A DNA stretch of 64,000 nucleotides from Pinus tabuliformis (GCA_031772625.1 CM062820.1:315798783-315862782), one strand, 5' to 3'; positions 50,441 through 63,195 are shown, numbered from the stretch's first letter. Translations and numbers: made by a program. The notes: generated by a model not told the origin, from the sequence alone.

Positions 50441-50668
50441 TTTGGAAATCTAGAGAAATGGATGATTTCAATGTTTGAACATCTAGTGAGCATAATTTTG
50501 CAATTATTCTTCATTGTTCTTTCTCCAAACTATTTTTCGTGCTATTAGAGATGATTATCTTCGTTGGTTTTCTACAATGCCCTTTAATTCAATTTCCTTT
50601 CCTTCCCAGGAAAATTTTAAGAAAAGTTCTTAAAAATTAAAAGTTATCGTCCCCAAAGATTGTAACCA

Positions 50669-50992
50669 TTAGAATCCTAATAAAATATCAACACCACCCA
50701 TTGGAATGGAAAGCATTGGAATATTCAATACATATTCCCCCATGGTTAGATTGATATTATGACACTTCCCTGAGAAATTTATAGTTCCTCCATTTGAGAC
50801 CATCACTTGACACTTTGGTGTTGGACATATAAAGCATTTCAATTCCTTGGGTATCTTACAATGAATAAAATTAAGGGCACTACAAGAATCGATCAACACT
50901 ATTACCTTTTTTTTCTTGATATATCCTTCTAACCTGAGAGTTTGAGGAGTGGTAATTCCTTCCAATGCATTACAAGATATGGTCAGATTCAT
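50669..50992 (-). pseudogene. Element A protease region
   Basis: Minus-strand translation has LRLEGYIKKKKVIVLIDSCS then ALNFI (active-site strand) and later IPMGGVDILLGF (the 'DVILGM'-type strand). It lies between gag and reverse transcriptase, as in chromoviruses. Fossil. Confidence 0.75.
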
Positions 50993-51049
50993 TTCTTCTT
51001 TCTCTAGGGTTGGTTCCTGGTGTAGATCCTCTTCTTTGATTTTTCTTGT

Positions 51050-51940
51050 TCCTTCTCTTTTTCCTCCTCACAATCTATGTAAAATAATTTCTTCTCATAG
51101 CACTTATGACCCTAAGTGTATTTGCTATCACAATTGTAACAAATCCCTTTTGCTCTTTTTTCCTCCAGTTGTTGTGGTGTCAACCTTGTAGATTGTGGGA
51201 GGCTAGGAGTAGAAATACTTCCATATTTATAGTTGTGATTGGTATACTTTCTTGTTGCCATACTTTTTCTTTCAACTTTTCTTGCCACCTTGAATTCCTT
51301 CTCGAATGAATCAGGTTCCCAAAGGCGAACCTCATATTGAATGTTACCCTTTAAAGTACTTATGAATAAACGAAACATATGCTCCTCTAGAATATCATTT
51401 AACTTGATATTCAATCTTTGGAAGTCCTCAATGTGCTCCGCCATTTAATCCTTTTGTTTGAGATTAATCAATTGACTAAAGAAGGTATTTCTCTTTGTAT
51501 CCTCATAATGTGCTACAAAATCTTTTGCAAAAAATTTCCAAGTGACAATTGAATTACAAGAAGAAAGGCATCGATACCACACAAACTGATTTTGTTCTAA
51601 ATATAAATATGCAATGTGTACCTTTTGTGTGTGTGACACATCATGTAGATCAAAGAATTACTCCATCTGTAGTATCCATGTTACCAGATCCTTCCCGTCA
51701 AACTTCCTCATGTCGATATTTGGAATGTGGCGGGCCTTAAATCCAACATTGGAGTCTCTAAAATAATAATTCATATTCCTTTTGTGATCATCATGGTTTT
51801 CATGTATGACCTTGTCACTGATGGGAATTGTTTCTTGGAGCAACTTTGTCAACCCTTCCAATTTTACATTCATCACATCCATGTCTACTTTTAAAACTCC
51901 CATATATGCTTTTAAACCATCCTTCAAGTCTTCCATTTTT
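51050..51940 (-). pseudogene. Element A gag region
   Basis: Minus-strand frames show HIPNIDMRKFDGKDLVTWIL, SIVTWKFFAKDFVAHYED, INLKQKD, IEDFQRLNIKLNDILEEHMF then RLFISTLKG, and a zinc-knuckle start (GICYNCDSKYT then GHKC). This is the capsid-like gag of a chromovirus. Fossil. Confidence 0.78.
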
Positions 51941-52808
51941 CCATTTATTTTTTCTTATAAACCATCCATATTAGCTTCTATTTCATTTTTGGTTACTCTT
52001 TGTGAGAGTGATATTTGTTGCACTTGGTCTCGTAATTTCAATATATCATGTTGCATTTATTCCTCTTCTTCATGTGTCATAAAAGAGAATTCTGGTTTCT
52101 TACTAGGTGTGTCCATTTTTTTTTGTTTCGAGGAATTTTGGAATCAAACAATGATATCTATGCTTCACTATGCCCTTTGAATCATTTCAAACTGATTTTT
52201 CAAACAAAAGTTATATAGTTTTTTTTTAAAATACACACCTTTTTCTTTCCTTTTAGGAGCTCGATATTGAAACTGTTGTATCTCTGTAATTTCGGATCTC
52301 CAAGGTCTAAAATTTCATCTTGTAGTATCCCTATGCATCTTATTTCCAATTCCATAATTCATACCGAGATTAGATTCTTCATGAAAAGTTATGCCCAATC
52401 TCCCATGATGGCTTGATTATAGACTAGTTCAATAGAGCTACATGGTACGGAATGCCACCTCTCACTATTTCGACCTTTGGCCCTGAAAATATTTCAAGGA
52501 AAAATACAGTCCATAAAATTTTAGTCACATTTTAGGAAATCAAAATGCGATGCTTGGACAGGAATTTATGACGATTTTTACTTAGGTCGCCTGTTTGAGA
52601 TTGAATTCTAGATCCTGCAAAAAGCCTAACTTCTTCGGAGCATATCTTAGAAACTATAGTGAACCAATATATGAAATGTTTACAAAAAGTTCTCCAAGAT
52701 TTTGGCTCCATGTTTTCAAAATTTAAGCTTTTGAAGATTCTTAGAAAAACATTATATAAAAAATTCTAAGATGACCTGTTTGAAGCAGCGAAACCTTAGA
52801 ATCCAAAG
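51941..52808 (-). other. Element A leader / 5' untranslated region
   Basis: No domain is seen. Two diverged copies of the unit that makes the 11.43-12.06 kb array lie at about 52,580-52,790 ('actatagtgaaccaatat', 'gacctgtttgaagc'). Confidence 0.6.
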
Positions 52809-52821
52809 CGCTAATACCAAA
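52809..52821 (-). other. Element A primer binding site
   Basis: On the minus strand TTGGTATTAGCGC follows the 5' LTR. It resembles the initiator-Met site TGGTATCAGAGC used by chromoviruses. Confidence 0.65.
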
Positions 52822-53154
52822 TGTTATGCAACTAGATCACAAAATAGAAGAAAAGATAGATCAACGACTTGATAATGATCCTCTTTGAGGGGGAAAACTC
52901 CTTTACATCACATAAATGAACAATTCCTTGATGATACAAATGACAAGACCTCCTTTCTATGCATAAGAGTCTAAGGGGTCACAATATAATCAGAGCTTAC
53001 ATAACAATAATAATGTAGGGGCACAACAATAACAATAGTGGGCTTCTATGGGGCACAAAAATAACAATATGGGGGCTACATTAACAATAAAAATAAGGTG
53101 GCTACACTAACAATAAAAATAAGGGGGCTACACTAGTATTATAGGGACTTAACA
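52822..53154 (-). repeat. Element A 5' LTR
   Basis: 333 bases, partner of 16,778-17,108. It has the same internal 'gggggctacattaacaataa' units and is flanked by ttcct at 53,155-53,159. Confidence 0.9.
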
Positions 53155-53159
53155 TTCCT

Positions 53160-53845
53160 AGACTCAATCTCCAAGTCAGAGCAATTTTACTCCAACACAT
53201 ACTAAGCATCACATATCGGACATGAATAACAACCAACACAAGGCACCCAACATTGGAGTGTATATATATCTGTGTGTGTGTGAACTATGCGTCAAGATAA
53301 CATCCAGGAGCTAGGATATTTAAATAATGACATGTCTTTTACTCTATTATATGTGGAATAGTTCAAAGCACCAAAGGCCAAAATACGATATTATATTACA
53401 TGGTTCAAAGGTCTAGATTGCAGGAAATTGGAGATCAATGATGAATATGTGTTGCAGATTTTGAACCAGTCCAAAGTATAAAACACCATTCAAATCCCAC
53501 ACTCATCGAGAAACAACACATGTCCCTTAACAAATTTAGTGTGAGATTCTCTTATGGCATTAAATATCATTCATTTCTCATCTCTACACTCAATTTCCAT
53601 CATTGATCTATCAATTAGATCGAATCAATGGATACAACAATTTGGTATATGCTAACTTTTTATGAAGCTCTTTATTTATAAAGATTTTTTTTACCCGATA
53701 AAAACACAGTATTTTGCAATTCCTTATGGGTGAAAAGGGCCTTATTATAGGCGATGGTGAATATTGTTAAAACATTTAATTCAACAAGAATCAAAATTTA
53801 AAGGTTGGTTTCCTATTCTGTCTTAGTGTTTTAGAAGTTGAAAGA
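53160..53845. other. Right flank of element A, nothing recognised
   Basis: AT-rich DNA with a short tg/ta microsatellite at 53,262-53,282. No domain is seen. Confidence 0.5.
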
Positions 53846-56680
53846 ATGAAATCCTTTAATACATTTTTTCCATCCACAAAATCTATGTCTTGGACCAAAA
53901 TAACTTGGCAGACCAAGACTAGGATGTTTATGAACCAATTTTTTCATGCACTAATCAAGAGAAGATCCCTTAATTCCTCTTTCAACAAGATGAGGAAATT
54001 AGTTAGGGGTATAATGTTTGGGAGTCATGTTTGCCATTGTGTATAGTTCCTTAGGTCTTTCATTTTCCTGAATTGGTCATATGGTGCTCTAAGAATTATT
54101 CTACTTCTTTTAGATAAATAGTGTTAAATAAAAATTCAAATATCCTCATTTCCTTAACTACCGAATCAATTCTCAAGATGTTATGGTTATAGTATTCCAT
54201 TCTTATGAATGAAAACACCATGGAATTAAATGAAGAAACTCTCGGTTAAACCATAAAATCATTAGCCCCACAAGTACAACTTACATTTTCCCAAAGTGCT
54301 CTAAATTCCGAGACTTATCTACAATCTTTAATCTACCCTCTGAAATATGAGTGGTTTGTTAAACCAGTGCAAATAATTTTCTCCATGATTAGTCAAATCT
54401 TTGGTTTCAATCATGATCAGGTCATCACTAAAAGTTTGTTAAGTTTTCTATGGTCTTTGTCATTATCGGTAAATTTAAATTATACTAAATTTATAGTAGA
54501 AGCAATGCATGAACAATTGAGAAATTTCAACACCCTTCAGAGCTTTAAATATCAAGCCTATCTCATCTACTTAATTTTTTATAAATTCACTGATCAATTT
54601 CAACATGTTTTGGAACCAAAAGGAATTACTTCTTTTGGAGTAAGTTCAATGATTCACAGAGCATTGTGTCATATAAACTAATCAAAGGGTTTCTTCAATT
54701 TTGTTAACAAGTTCATATCTAAGGTGTATGTATTGATTCATGAAGAAGAATTTCCAAGAGTATGCCCAAAGCTAAAGAAATGTCTCCAACTGAGTTCAAG
54801 GTCTAGAATAGGAGATTGGTTCATATATCATGACTATATTGTGATAAGGGTTTATGGAGTAGAGGTTCAACCATATAAAATACCTACATTTTTAGTTCCT
54901 AGAGTTTATGCTCTGGAGATATTAAGGAAAATATTAGATTCAATTTTTATACATTTTACAAGCAAGAATTTAGCAATGTCTTTCAAATTTCCAATAACAG
55001 TGGGAGCTTTTACTATTAAGAATAGAGAAACTTCACAGATAATTGATCAATTTCTAGATTTCTTCACTTTTGAATATTATGGAGCATTTCACTATGATCC
55101 TCATCATATTATTTCAGCCTACAGAAAGAAGCTAAGAAGGATTGAATATAAACATCAGGGTAGTTCAGAAATGGAAGGGCTAGCAAACAAGCTAGAAGAA
55201 AATTGCTTCGAGCAATTAGAAGGATTTTAGAAGCAAGGATAAGCAAAGATAGAAATAGTTACCCCAACCAAGATTGACAGTGGAGCTAAAAGGAAATTTA
55301 CTAAGGATATGATGTAGATAGATGAAAATGTCACCGAGGAAGAAAGGAGAAATAGGTCAAAAGGTTCCTAGGAAAATGATTTGATGCTTATAAATAATAA
55401 ATCAAAGGATAGATCTTTTTCAAGAGAGCTTGTTATTCAAATTCATGAGTAGTATTCAACAAAAGTTAAGGTTGTTTAATCAATAGATAGTGGACCTATA
55501 TCAGTTTAAAATCCTATCACAACCTATTACAATGAAATAAAACAACAAGGTTACCATGGTAGACAAGGGAAATTTTATCAATTTAAAAGGAAATATCCTC
55601 CTCATTTACTTATTGTGGTAGATAACAAATACATGTCTTTAAATATTGCAGTGATAGAGCCTATTCCTAAAGGAAGTAAATCTCATGAAGGAGTTAAGAC
55701 CACTCAATTAAAATTGAATATGAATCAGTTTAATATTGTTGATAAAATTGATCCTTTCAAAAAACCAGGTCAACTCATTTGTATAGGATTGGTCAATGAG
55801 TCCAATACAAAAGAAAATTACAGTCATCTCTGAAGAAATTTGAGAATCAATTGAAGACAGAGAAGGTGAAAAACAAAGATTCGCTAGTGGAAAAAGATGA
55901 ATTACAAAGAAATATTATGGAACTTGATGATGATGATGAAAGTAATGTTGAAGTTTCAAATTTACCAGAAGCAAAAGATACAACAATCCAAGTCCCAGAG
56001 AAAAAGCTCAAAATTCCACATATTGCTCGTCCTCAAACTTCAGAGCTTCTTAAAATAATTCAAGAAAAGGGGGACTTAGAAACAAAATTACAGGATGCCA
56101 AAGGAGCCATTGGAGTATTAAAAAATCAAATTGAAGAGTTAAATCAAGAAGTTCAAACACTTTCAAAATCATAGTTTGAACATCTCTCAAGGGTTGATCT
56201 TGATATTGCATTATCCAAAGAATTTGGAAAATTGTTAGTTAAAGATATGGTGTGCTAAAAATTAAAAGAGGAGCTGACTAAATTAGAGCAAGCAATGAAC
56301 TTAAAACAAAGGCCCTTGAGGAAGCCTTGGCTAAATAGAAATAATTGAAGTCAGGATTGAAGTCAATGAATCTCAGTTTGGTTGATACTAGATATGTTAT
56401 TTGGAACATCCATCTTGCTGTGGAACTTAAAAGATTGAAGGATTATTTTGCACAGGTTGGAGATGAAAAAGAATTGAAAATTCTTGTTTAATTTAGGATT
56501 TACTTTTCAGAAGAATATAGGAGACAAACCTATGAAAGCCATAAATGTAGTAATATTTCTTAACACAACGACCAAAACTCGATTTGTTTTTTCAGGAATA
56601 CAGGATAGGGTTGACCTTGTCTTTCAAGCTAAAAAGTATATTTTGAAAGATGGCTTAATAAAGACGTGATAGGAAAATCA
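53846..56680 (+). pseudogene. Row of ORF fragments of one unrecognised protein, probably mobile-element derived
   Basis: Successive plus-strand frames read as parts of one long decayed coding region: 53,846-54,046; 54,367-54,681 (IFSMISQIFGFNHDQVITKS); 54,724-55,230 (GDWFIYHDYIVIRVYGVEVQ then PYKIPTFLVPRVYALEILRK); 55,615-55,833; 55,851-56,174; 56,484-56,669. The third fragment resembles, from memory, an ORF repeated in plant genomes and sometimes carried by retroelements, with a 'GDW...IRVYG.E..PY.LP.F..PR..ALE..R' pattern. Fragment five has an acidic run and a heptad-rich coiled coil (LKIIQEKGDLETKLQDAKGA onward). I know no function. It is interrupted and not a working gene. Confidence 0.5.
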
Positions 56681-57839
56681 AATTATATGTTAAGAAAAGT
56701 ATCAGGTTTTAAAGATATCTTCCATGATATTTTTGTGCAGGATCTAAAAAGTTTCTGGAATGATCAATGAGTGCTTATCCCAGATGAAGAGTATTAGGTC
56801 ATGTTTCAAGAAAAGAGGAATGACACATCACAATTCAAACATACTTCTTCTAATCTAATGGGTCAATTTTTTTTGACCTTTTAGAAAAATATTTCAATGT
56901 TCTTAATCAAACAATAAGAGTCATCAATGATTTACCACCGATCTCTTATGCTTTTCACATAGAATTGGATGCTTTGTATAGAGAGATGATAACAACATCA
57001 TTCCCATAAAGAACCATCTGTTAGAGGATAACTTCATTCAACGATAAATGGATTGCATTGAAGGAATCTTCTACTTCGACTAATCATGACTCATAGACAA
57101 TCCTAGGATTTCTGCAACAAATTGCAAATTTATCTTATTTTGCTGCTAATATTGGAGTTTTTTCCCAAATATTGTAGAACTGGATATTTTATAATTTTTG
57201 TATAAATTCTATCATCATGATGAAGAAAAGGTTGGTATTTTTAGAAAAGAAAGACTATTGTGTGTATATAAAGACTTTTTTATGAAATTAATTAAAGTTT
57301 GTCAAGATTAGAAGTACTTGAGCAATTGAAACCAAAGATTCATGTGTTGGTATTTTCCAGTATGTGTTATTTAGTGATTGTTTCCTTTCAATATTTAATT
57401 TGATGTGTTATCTTCAGTGTTTGAATGTAAGGAAAGGATTCAAAATTAAACTTTGATTCTCTGTTTTTATGGGTTCTTTTCTTTATTCCACCACCATACT
57501 CAATGATAAATTTGTCTAAGGAAATACCACCTAGCTTGCCTCTGTAATTTCTTTGTCCATACCACCAGCATCTTGGATACCTCTTGATTAATTTTCAAAT
57601 CTTTTGACTCCATGCCCAATGGTTTTAGCTTCTCTTCCCTACCAAATTTATACCTCATATTCTAGTTGAAGATCTGACCACTATTTTATTAGATGATTTG
57701 TTGTTGAAGTGACACCAGAAAACAAACTCATCGAGATATCCCTATCTGGATTGGAAAGACAATTTTTCAATCTAAAAGGTTTGTTTGAGGTTATCTCAAT
57801 ATTTTCCTTTCACAGTCGGGTAAAATTCTGAGTGATAAC
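56681..57839. other. Non-coding, nothing recognised
   Basis: AT-rich; the first part may be the worn 3' continuation of the ORF region to the left. No element ends or RNA genes are seen. Confidence 0.45.
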
Positions 57840-58220
57840 AGGGTCAATGACTTCAGGGTTAGGTGATTTAGGGATTTTGTGTTAAGGGATTAGGGATTAA
57901 AGGTTTAGGGCTTAAGGGTTCAAGGATTAAAGCTTAAGGGTTTAAGGGTCAATGGACTGGGGGTTAAATGATTTAGGGATTTTGTGTTAAGGGATTAGGG
58001 ATTAAGGGTTTAGGGCTTAAGGGTTCAAGGATTAGGGATAAAGGGTTTAAGGGTCAATGACTTAAGGGTTAGGGGATTTTGGGCTTTTGTGTTTTGGGAT
58101 TATGGATTAAGGGATTAGGTCATTAAGGTTTAGGGATTAAGGATTAGGGGTTATGGGATTAAAGGTAAAGTGCTTAGGAATTAGGGGTTGAGGGGTTTTA
58201 AAGGGTAAGGGCCTAGTTAT
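57840..58220. repeat. Degenerate telomere-like array (TTTAGGG/TTAAGGG words), ~105-bp higher-order unit
   Basis: Dense 'tttaggg', 'ttaaggg' and 'attaggg' words, G-rich on the plus strand. A larger unit starting 'gggtcaatga' with 'gatttagggattttgtgtta' repeats near 57,841, 57,946 and 58,049. The plant telomere repeat is TTTAGGG; here it is never in long perfect runs, so this is an interstitial, mutated array rather than a chromosome end. Confidence 0.75.
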
Positions 58221-58831
58221 TATTGGTTAATGACATTTTTTTGTAAATTTATAATTATTTTCTTATTATAAAGTTTATTTTATAGTATGTGATGTAATTT
58301 TTAATATTTTGTTTTAATTAAGATTGATTTGGATTGTTATATATGTTAATTTAAAAGATATTATTGAGATTGAATATTCATGTTTTGATATGAAATAGGA
58401 AACTAAAATTGAGCTTTAATTTATTAAATTTTCATCTAATTCTAGGTGATTAAAATATTTTATTTTGTTTAATTATTTTATGTTTAGTTCTTAATAAAAC
58501 ATAATAAAAAATTATGTCAACCAACATTAAAATGCAAACAATATAAAAATAATGAAGTTAAAAAAGTTTCTTATTCAAATCATTCTGAGATACGTGCATT
58601 AATATTTTATTAACTTTTATGTCTTCACGAACATATGTTGATACAAAATGAATGGAAGAAGCATTCAAGTAATCCTATTTTTTTCTGCCAACAATTCATA
58701 CCATATATTGAACACTTTAATGATATTGCAATAAATAATTTGTATTGACACAAATAATATTGAAGCATTTCAAAGTTTAGGCCATAAGAATCATCATTTT
58801 TTAAACATGGATTACAAATAATTCTGAAAAT
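58221..58831. other. AT-rich spacer
   Basis: No features seen. It may contain the unseen 3' end of the CACTA element to its right. Confidence 0.45.
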
Positions 58832-61800
58832 TTAGAAGTCTTGGTCATTAACATCATTTTTTGCAACAATGTCATCCAGTGTATCATTGTTAATGTTTAT
58901 TTGATATTTCAAGTAGTTAATATTATCATCATCCTCATCTTGAACTGCATCATGTTCATGATCATTGAAATATGACTGTAAACCATCCATATTGTTACTA
59001 GATGTATTTAGATCATCATTTTCTATACCATCCATATTGTTGTCTTCCATAACATCATCTAACTCTGTATTATTGTCTTCTTGTGCCTAAACATAACCAT
59101 CTTCAACATCATCATGGATGTCAATTTATTTGATGTTCTCTAATCTGTCTCTCTCATTTTGTTGGCCATTTTTTTTTTTTTTTTTTTTCTTTTTCAGTAT
59201 CCACTAATGCATAATCAAATACATGCCGGTTAATCTTGGATCATAATGTATGACAAATATCCATTTTGGGTCCAAAATATCTTCATAGAAAAATACCTAG
59301 ACATGAACAAGTACATACATATACTAGACGTATGTTATAACGATTTTATTGATTAATAAATTCATATATTTATCCACAATAAACAATGTATTAATAGATT
59401 ATTGATCACTATTGTTTCTTCTTTGAGTCAAAGAAATACCTACTCATAATGAATTGGTAGAACATAAGGCTCATTATCCTTAGGTAGGAACTTTGAGGAA
59501 TCTATAGAAAACAATCCACTATGGGTATCATGTCTTTGTGTCCTCTCAAATGCTTCATACCATGTACACTTAAAAGTACAACATTTAAAAGTGCAGTAAT
59601 CTAAATCAATAATTTCTTGTATTTTCCCAACATATTGTAGATTCCCTTCAATAATATTCTTATCTTTTGAGGTTGATTGACTAGATTGCTTTAAGTAAAC
59701 CATGATTTCATAATCGAAGGATTGTCTCTTTACATCTACACATTCTACACGATAATGTCGACCATATGCCCACATTGTTGGATATTTCCTTGCCATGAAA
59801 GACCATCCATTTTAGTTAAAAATAAAAATAAGGAAATAGTGTCAAAATTGTAAGGAAACAACATTTTTGTAAAATTCAAACTGTACCTTTCTTTCACATC
59901 CTCTAGAAAAGTTAATATCATCTTATGTTATGTTTGAATCTATTCTTGCATCTTTTATTTGATTTTGAATTTGTTCAGTAATCCATTCTAGTGTGAAATC
60001 TTTTCCCTATTCCCCTTACTGATCAATAGGAAATGGGGTATTCCTTGGGTTCGATCTCTTAATTTGTCTCCTTGCTTCTAACATTTCCTCTCTCTTTTTA
60101 TCATACATATCAATCCATTTGTTCATAAAGTCCATGTGGAACATAATGAACTTGTCGAGTATATCACTTTCCTCTACACCTATTACATGTCAACATGTTT
60201 ATTTCAAACTCCAAAGGCCATGTTGTTAATTTCACAAAGAAATTATAAAGTAAATTAATGATTGCAATAAAAACAGCCACAATGATCATGGGTTTACTTA
60301 CTAATTTCTACTTGAACACCATTAGATTGTGGTTTTTCTCCATCAATAATATCTAATAACCATTGTTCATCCCATAAGCCTGTCTCATCTTCGAAATCAT
60401 TACCAAGGAATTCACATAGGAAGAAAAATGCTCCATTAAGTACATACCCTTCAACCATGCAACCCTCTGGATGTGGCTTTTTTCAGACATATATTTTTAG
60501 AGTTTTCATATACATCTCAAAGAAAAACATCCACCTCATCGATAAGACACCCACCAATTAATTGTCATCAACTAGGTGTATAAGTAAATGGACTTGTAGG
60601 TCCATGAAACTTGTAGGGAGCTCCTTCTCAAATACACATACAATTTATGCAATTTCCTTCTTCCATTTTGGCACTTCACATACATGGATCTCCTTGGATG
60701 TCACCCACCTAATATAAGAATAGTAAATGAGTATGAACCTTTAGGAAAAAATTAAAATTCAATTCAATATCTTTATGTCTTTCACACATGAACATTCCAT
60801 ACCACATACCTTGCAAATGCTAACAATTGACTTATGGCATTCCTCAAGTCAACGATAAGACATGAATTCCCCTTAATTTCCAATGGCATGATATGATGTC
60901 AAACATATTTATCAAAGGTCATTAGTTATTTTTTTTCACACAATAGAATATCATAATATATTTAGTACCTAATCAATTTTACCAATAAATGTTAACTTAT
61001 GATATATAATACCTTCATAAAATTATGAAAACCATGCATTTCAAATCCTGTGATATGTCCATCAACTGTAAAATCTTTATCTAGTGATGATCCATAGCCA
61101 GTAGGTGTCCTTATTGAATGTATGACATTTTTTAGTTTCTCTATCTATTTCTTTTTTAAAATCCATGGAGCTTCTACATATTTTTCATTTTCCCTATTTG
61201 GCCACAAATGTTTTCTATCAAATTTGGTAGGTGAAAGAATAATATCTCTCCTTGAAGACAAGGTGTCCTTCTCTTTGCATGCTATGTGTCCAAATATTGA
61301 ATCTGGGGCATTTTTAAAGATGTACATAGGTTCTAATAGGTGAGATATTAAGAGATTATTCCAGTATGGGAGCTCATAATATGGATTTCCTTTTCATCCC
61401 TTCGGGCATCTTAATTACAAATTATTCTTGTTCTTCAATAAAATGACCCCCGTCAAAATAATCCTGCCAATTAGCTTTCAATTCAGCTTAGTCATACTTG
61501 TTAAGCCAATCACTTGGACTCTATTTTCAAATTTTCCATGAAATTTATTCTTATGTTAGTTTGCATAAATAAATTGATGTAGATCTTTAGAATACCACAC
61601 TTGAAATTGTTTTGCACATCTTCAACATGAAAATATCCCCTTTGTTTGAAGCCCTAAAATTCAATAAGTAAGGTTAATAACATCAAAATAATAGTATAAA
61701 ACTAAGTATGAAAGTTGGGATGATAATAAATATTTATGAGTGTAAATACGTAATTTTTTTTATGTTACCAGAACAAAAACCAAGTCCTAGTAAATCAAGA

Positions 61801-62310
61801 ATAATCCAACATAGAACACCATACAACATGAAGGACCTATTTGATGGAGGATGTGATATGTCATACATTCTTATACCTTTACATAGAAATTGCATCTCAT
61901 CAATAAAAGGTGCAAGATAAACATCCATGTTTTTAACTTGATGTTTTCCTAAAAAAATGAGAGTCAACATAAGGTGCTCCTTTATAACACTCATCCATTG
62001 GGGAATATTGTATACTATCAATTTGACTGGATAAACACTATAATTTGAGATCATGAAAGAGAATGGGAACACTCCATCAATTGCAAGACCAAACCTAATA
62101 CTATGAGGCTCATTTTTGAATTTTCTTGGTTATTTTTCCTCTATGTGTTTCAATGCCTTAGAGTCAGTCAAAATTCACATGAATCCATATTTACTCCTTT
62201 TCTTTGCATGCTAGTCCATCAATTGTGCAAGTGACTTGTAATGAAACATTCGTTGAAGTCTAGGTATAATTTTCATGTGACATAAAACCTTCTTTGGAAC
62301 TATAGGACCT
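58832..62310 (-). pseudogene. CACTA (En/Spm) TNP2-type transposase, decayed
   Basis: Minus-strand translation follows the TNP2 domain order. Transposase_21-like: PRLQRMFHYKSLAQLMD and GLAIDGVFPFSFMISNYSVY then PVKLIVYNIPQWM, then DVYLAPFIDEMQFL (62,260-61,734). DUF4218-like: FGHIACKEKDTLSSRRDIIL then SPTKFDRKHLWPN (61,327-61,145), and VHLLIHLVDD, VSYRWMFFFEMYMKTLKIYV, HPEGCMVEGYVLNGAFFFLC (near 60,640-60,420). DUF4216-like: MARKYPTMWAYGRHYRVECV, VGKIQEIIDLDYCTFKCCTF, FLPKDNEPYVLPIHYEQ (59,796-59,430), then PKWIFVIHYDPRLTGMY. An acidic tail lies at 59,050-58,832. In-frame stops (for example near 62,130 and 62,200, and several in DUF4218), frame changes and probable introns interrupt it. The N-terminus is cut at 62,310 by an LTR. 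No CACTA ends were found. Confidence 0.8.
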
Positions 62311-62756
62311 TGTTGGTGGCTTGAGGGGGCTTGTACCCAGGTTCAAAGTTAGCTGCACTAACAAACAAAACCCTACACTACTAGTGTTGGCATTATGACA
62401 CAGGCTTGGCACTATGGTACAGGTATTGTCCTTGATGGCAACACACTTGGAAAATCACTCATATGACAGTTCAAGCTCACAGGCTCTCAGAATAAAGGAA
62501 AAGGATGTATACGTTGGTTCTCGTTGATCAAGCCGCATATACATGCAGATTCACAGACCAAAAGGCGCGTATGCGTATACACACACTTTCATGCACAGAA
62601 AAGCGCGTACAGTTTGGAAAACTTGGTTTTTGGTCCTTGGTATTCAGACCTATGGTTTTGGACCATGGTATCTCGTCCGAAGTGTTGAACCTAGGTATTT
62701 GGACCTAGGTATTGGTTCTAAATGGTTTTTGGACCATGGTATTGAGTAAGGCCTAA

Positions 62757-62769
62757 GACTATAAAAGGG
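62757..62769 (+). promoter_or_regulatory. TATA box of the right-edge LTR
   Basis: actataaaagggg is a strong TATA match, with expected transcription start about 25-30 bases on. Confidence 0.55.
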
Positions 62770-63059
62770 GAAGGAGATCATTAGGCAAAGGCACTCAAGG
62801 ATTGAATATCTTATGAAGAACAAGATCTAGAATATTGGTCATTGGGTTATGGTGCATAGCTGGATCTGAATCAAGGAGGAACCTGAGCGCTAGAAGAAGG
62901 ATAAGTTCTATTGATGGGTCAAGATCTTAAAGCTTGAAGAGAAGTATCTTTGTGTGATTTTGATCTTTTATATTTGGCACATGACTTGATCTGTAAATCT
63001 GATGATCTGGGTAAAACTGATATCTGAATAGTTGAAATGGGTAAATTATCTTTTACAGA

Positions 63060-63195
63060 TCTGTACGTAGGTTCAGCACAAAAAAGTCACATATACACGC
63101 AGGTTCGGCAATTCAAAACATCGTATATACAGGTTTGCCTTAATATAGCAGCGTATGCACGCAGGTTCTACATATTGAAGTAGCGTACATCTCAT
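63060..63195. repeat. Short tandem repeat in the right-edge LTR
   Basis: Four imperfect units of about 38 bases with 'cgtatatacacgcaggttc' and 'caattcaaaacat'-like pieces. Related 'cgcgtatgcgtatacac' words occur upstream at 62,525-62,620. Confidence 0.7.

Larger units (their letters stand above)
16778..53154 (-). mobile_element. Element A: chromodomain Ty3/gypsy retrotransposon (chromovirus), split by two nested insertions
   Basis: Two matching LTRs of about 330 bases (16,778-17,108 and 52,822-53,154) face the same way and are flanked by the identical 5-bp duplication ttcct (16,773-16,777 and 53,155-53,159). In minus-strand order between them lie a primer site beside the right LTR, a leader, gag with a zinc knuckle, protease, reverse transcriptase, RNase H, integrase and a chromodomain, which is the chromovirus order. 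Elements B (18,188-36,019) and C (37,008-49,662) interrupt it, each with its own target duplication. Removing them leaves about 5.9 kb. The LTRs look about 86% alike by eye, so it is old, and the coding parts are broken in many places. Confidence 0.9.

Noticed and set aside
57840-58220. A true telomere or chromosome end
   Set aside because: The TTTAGGG words are never in long perfect runs, and unrelated DNA including a CACTA element continues on both sides.
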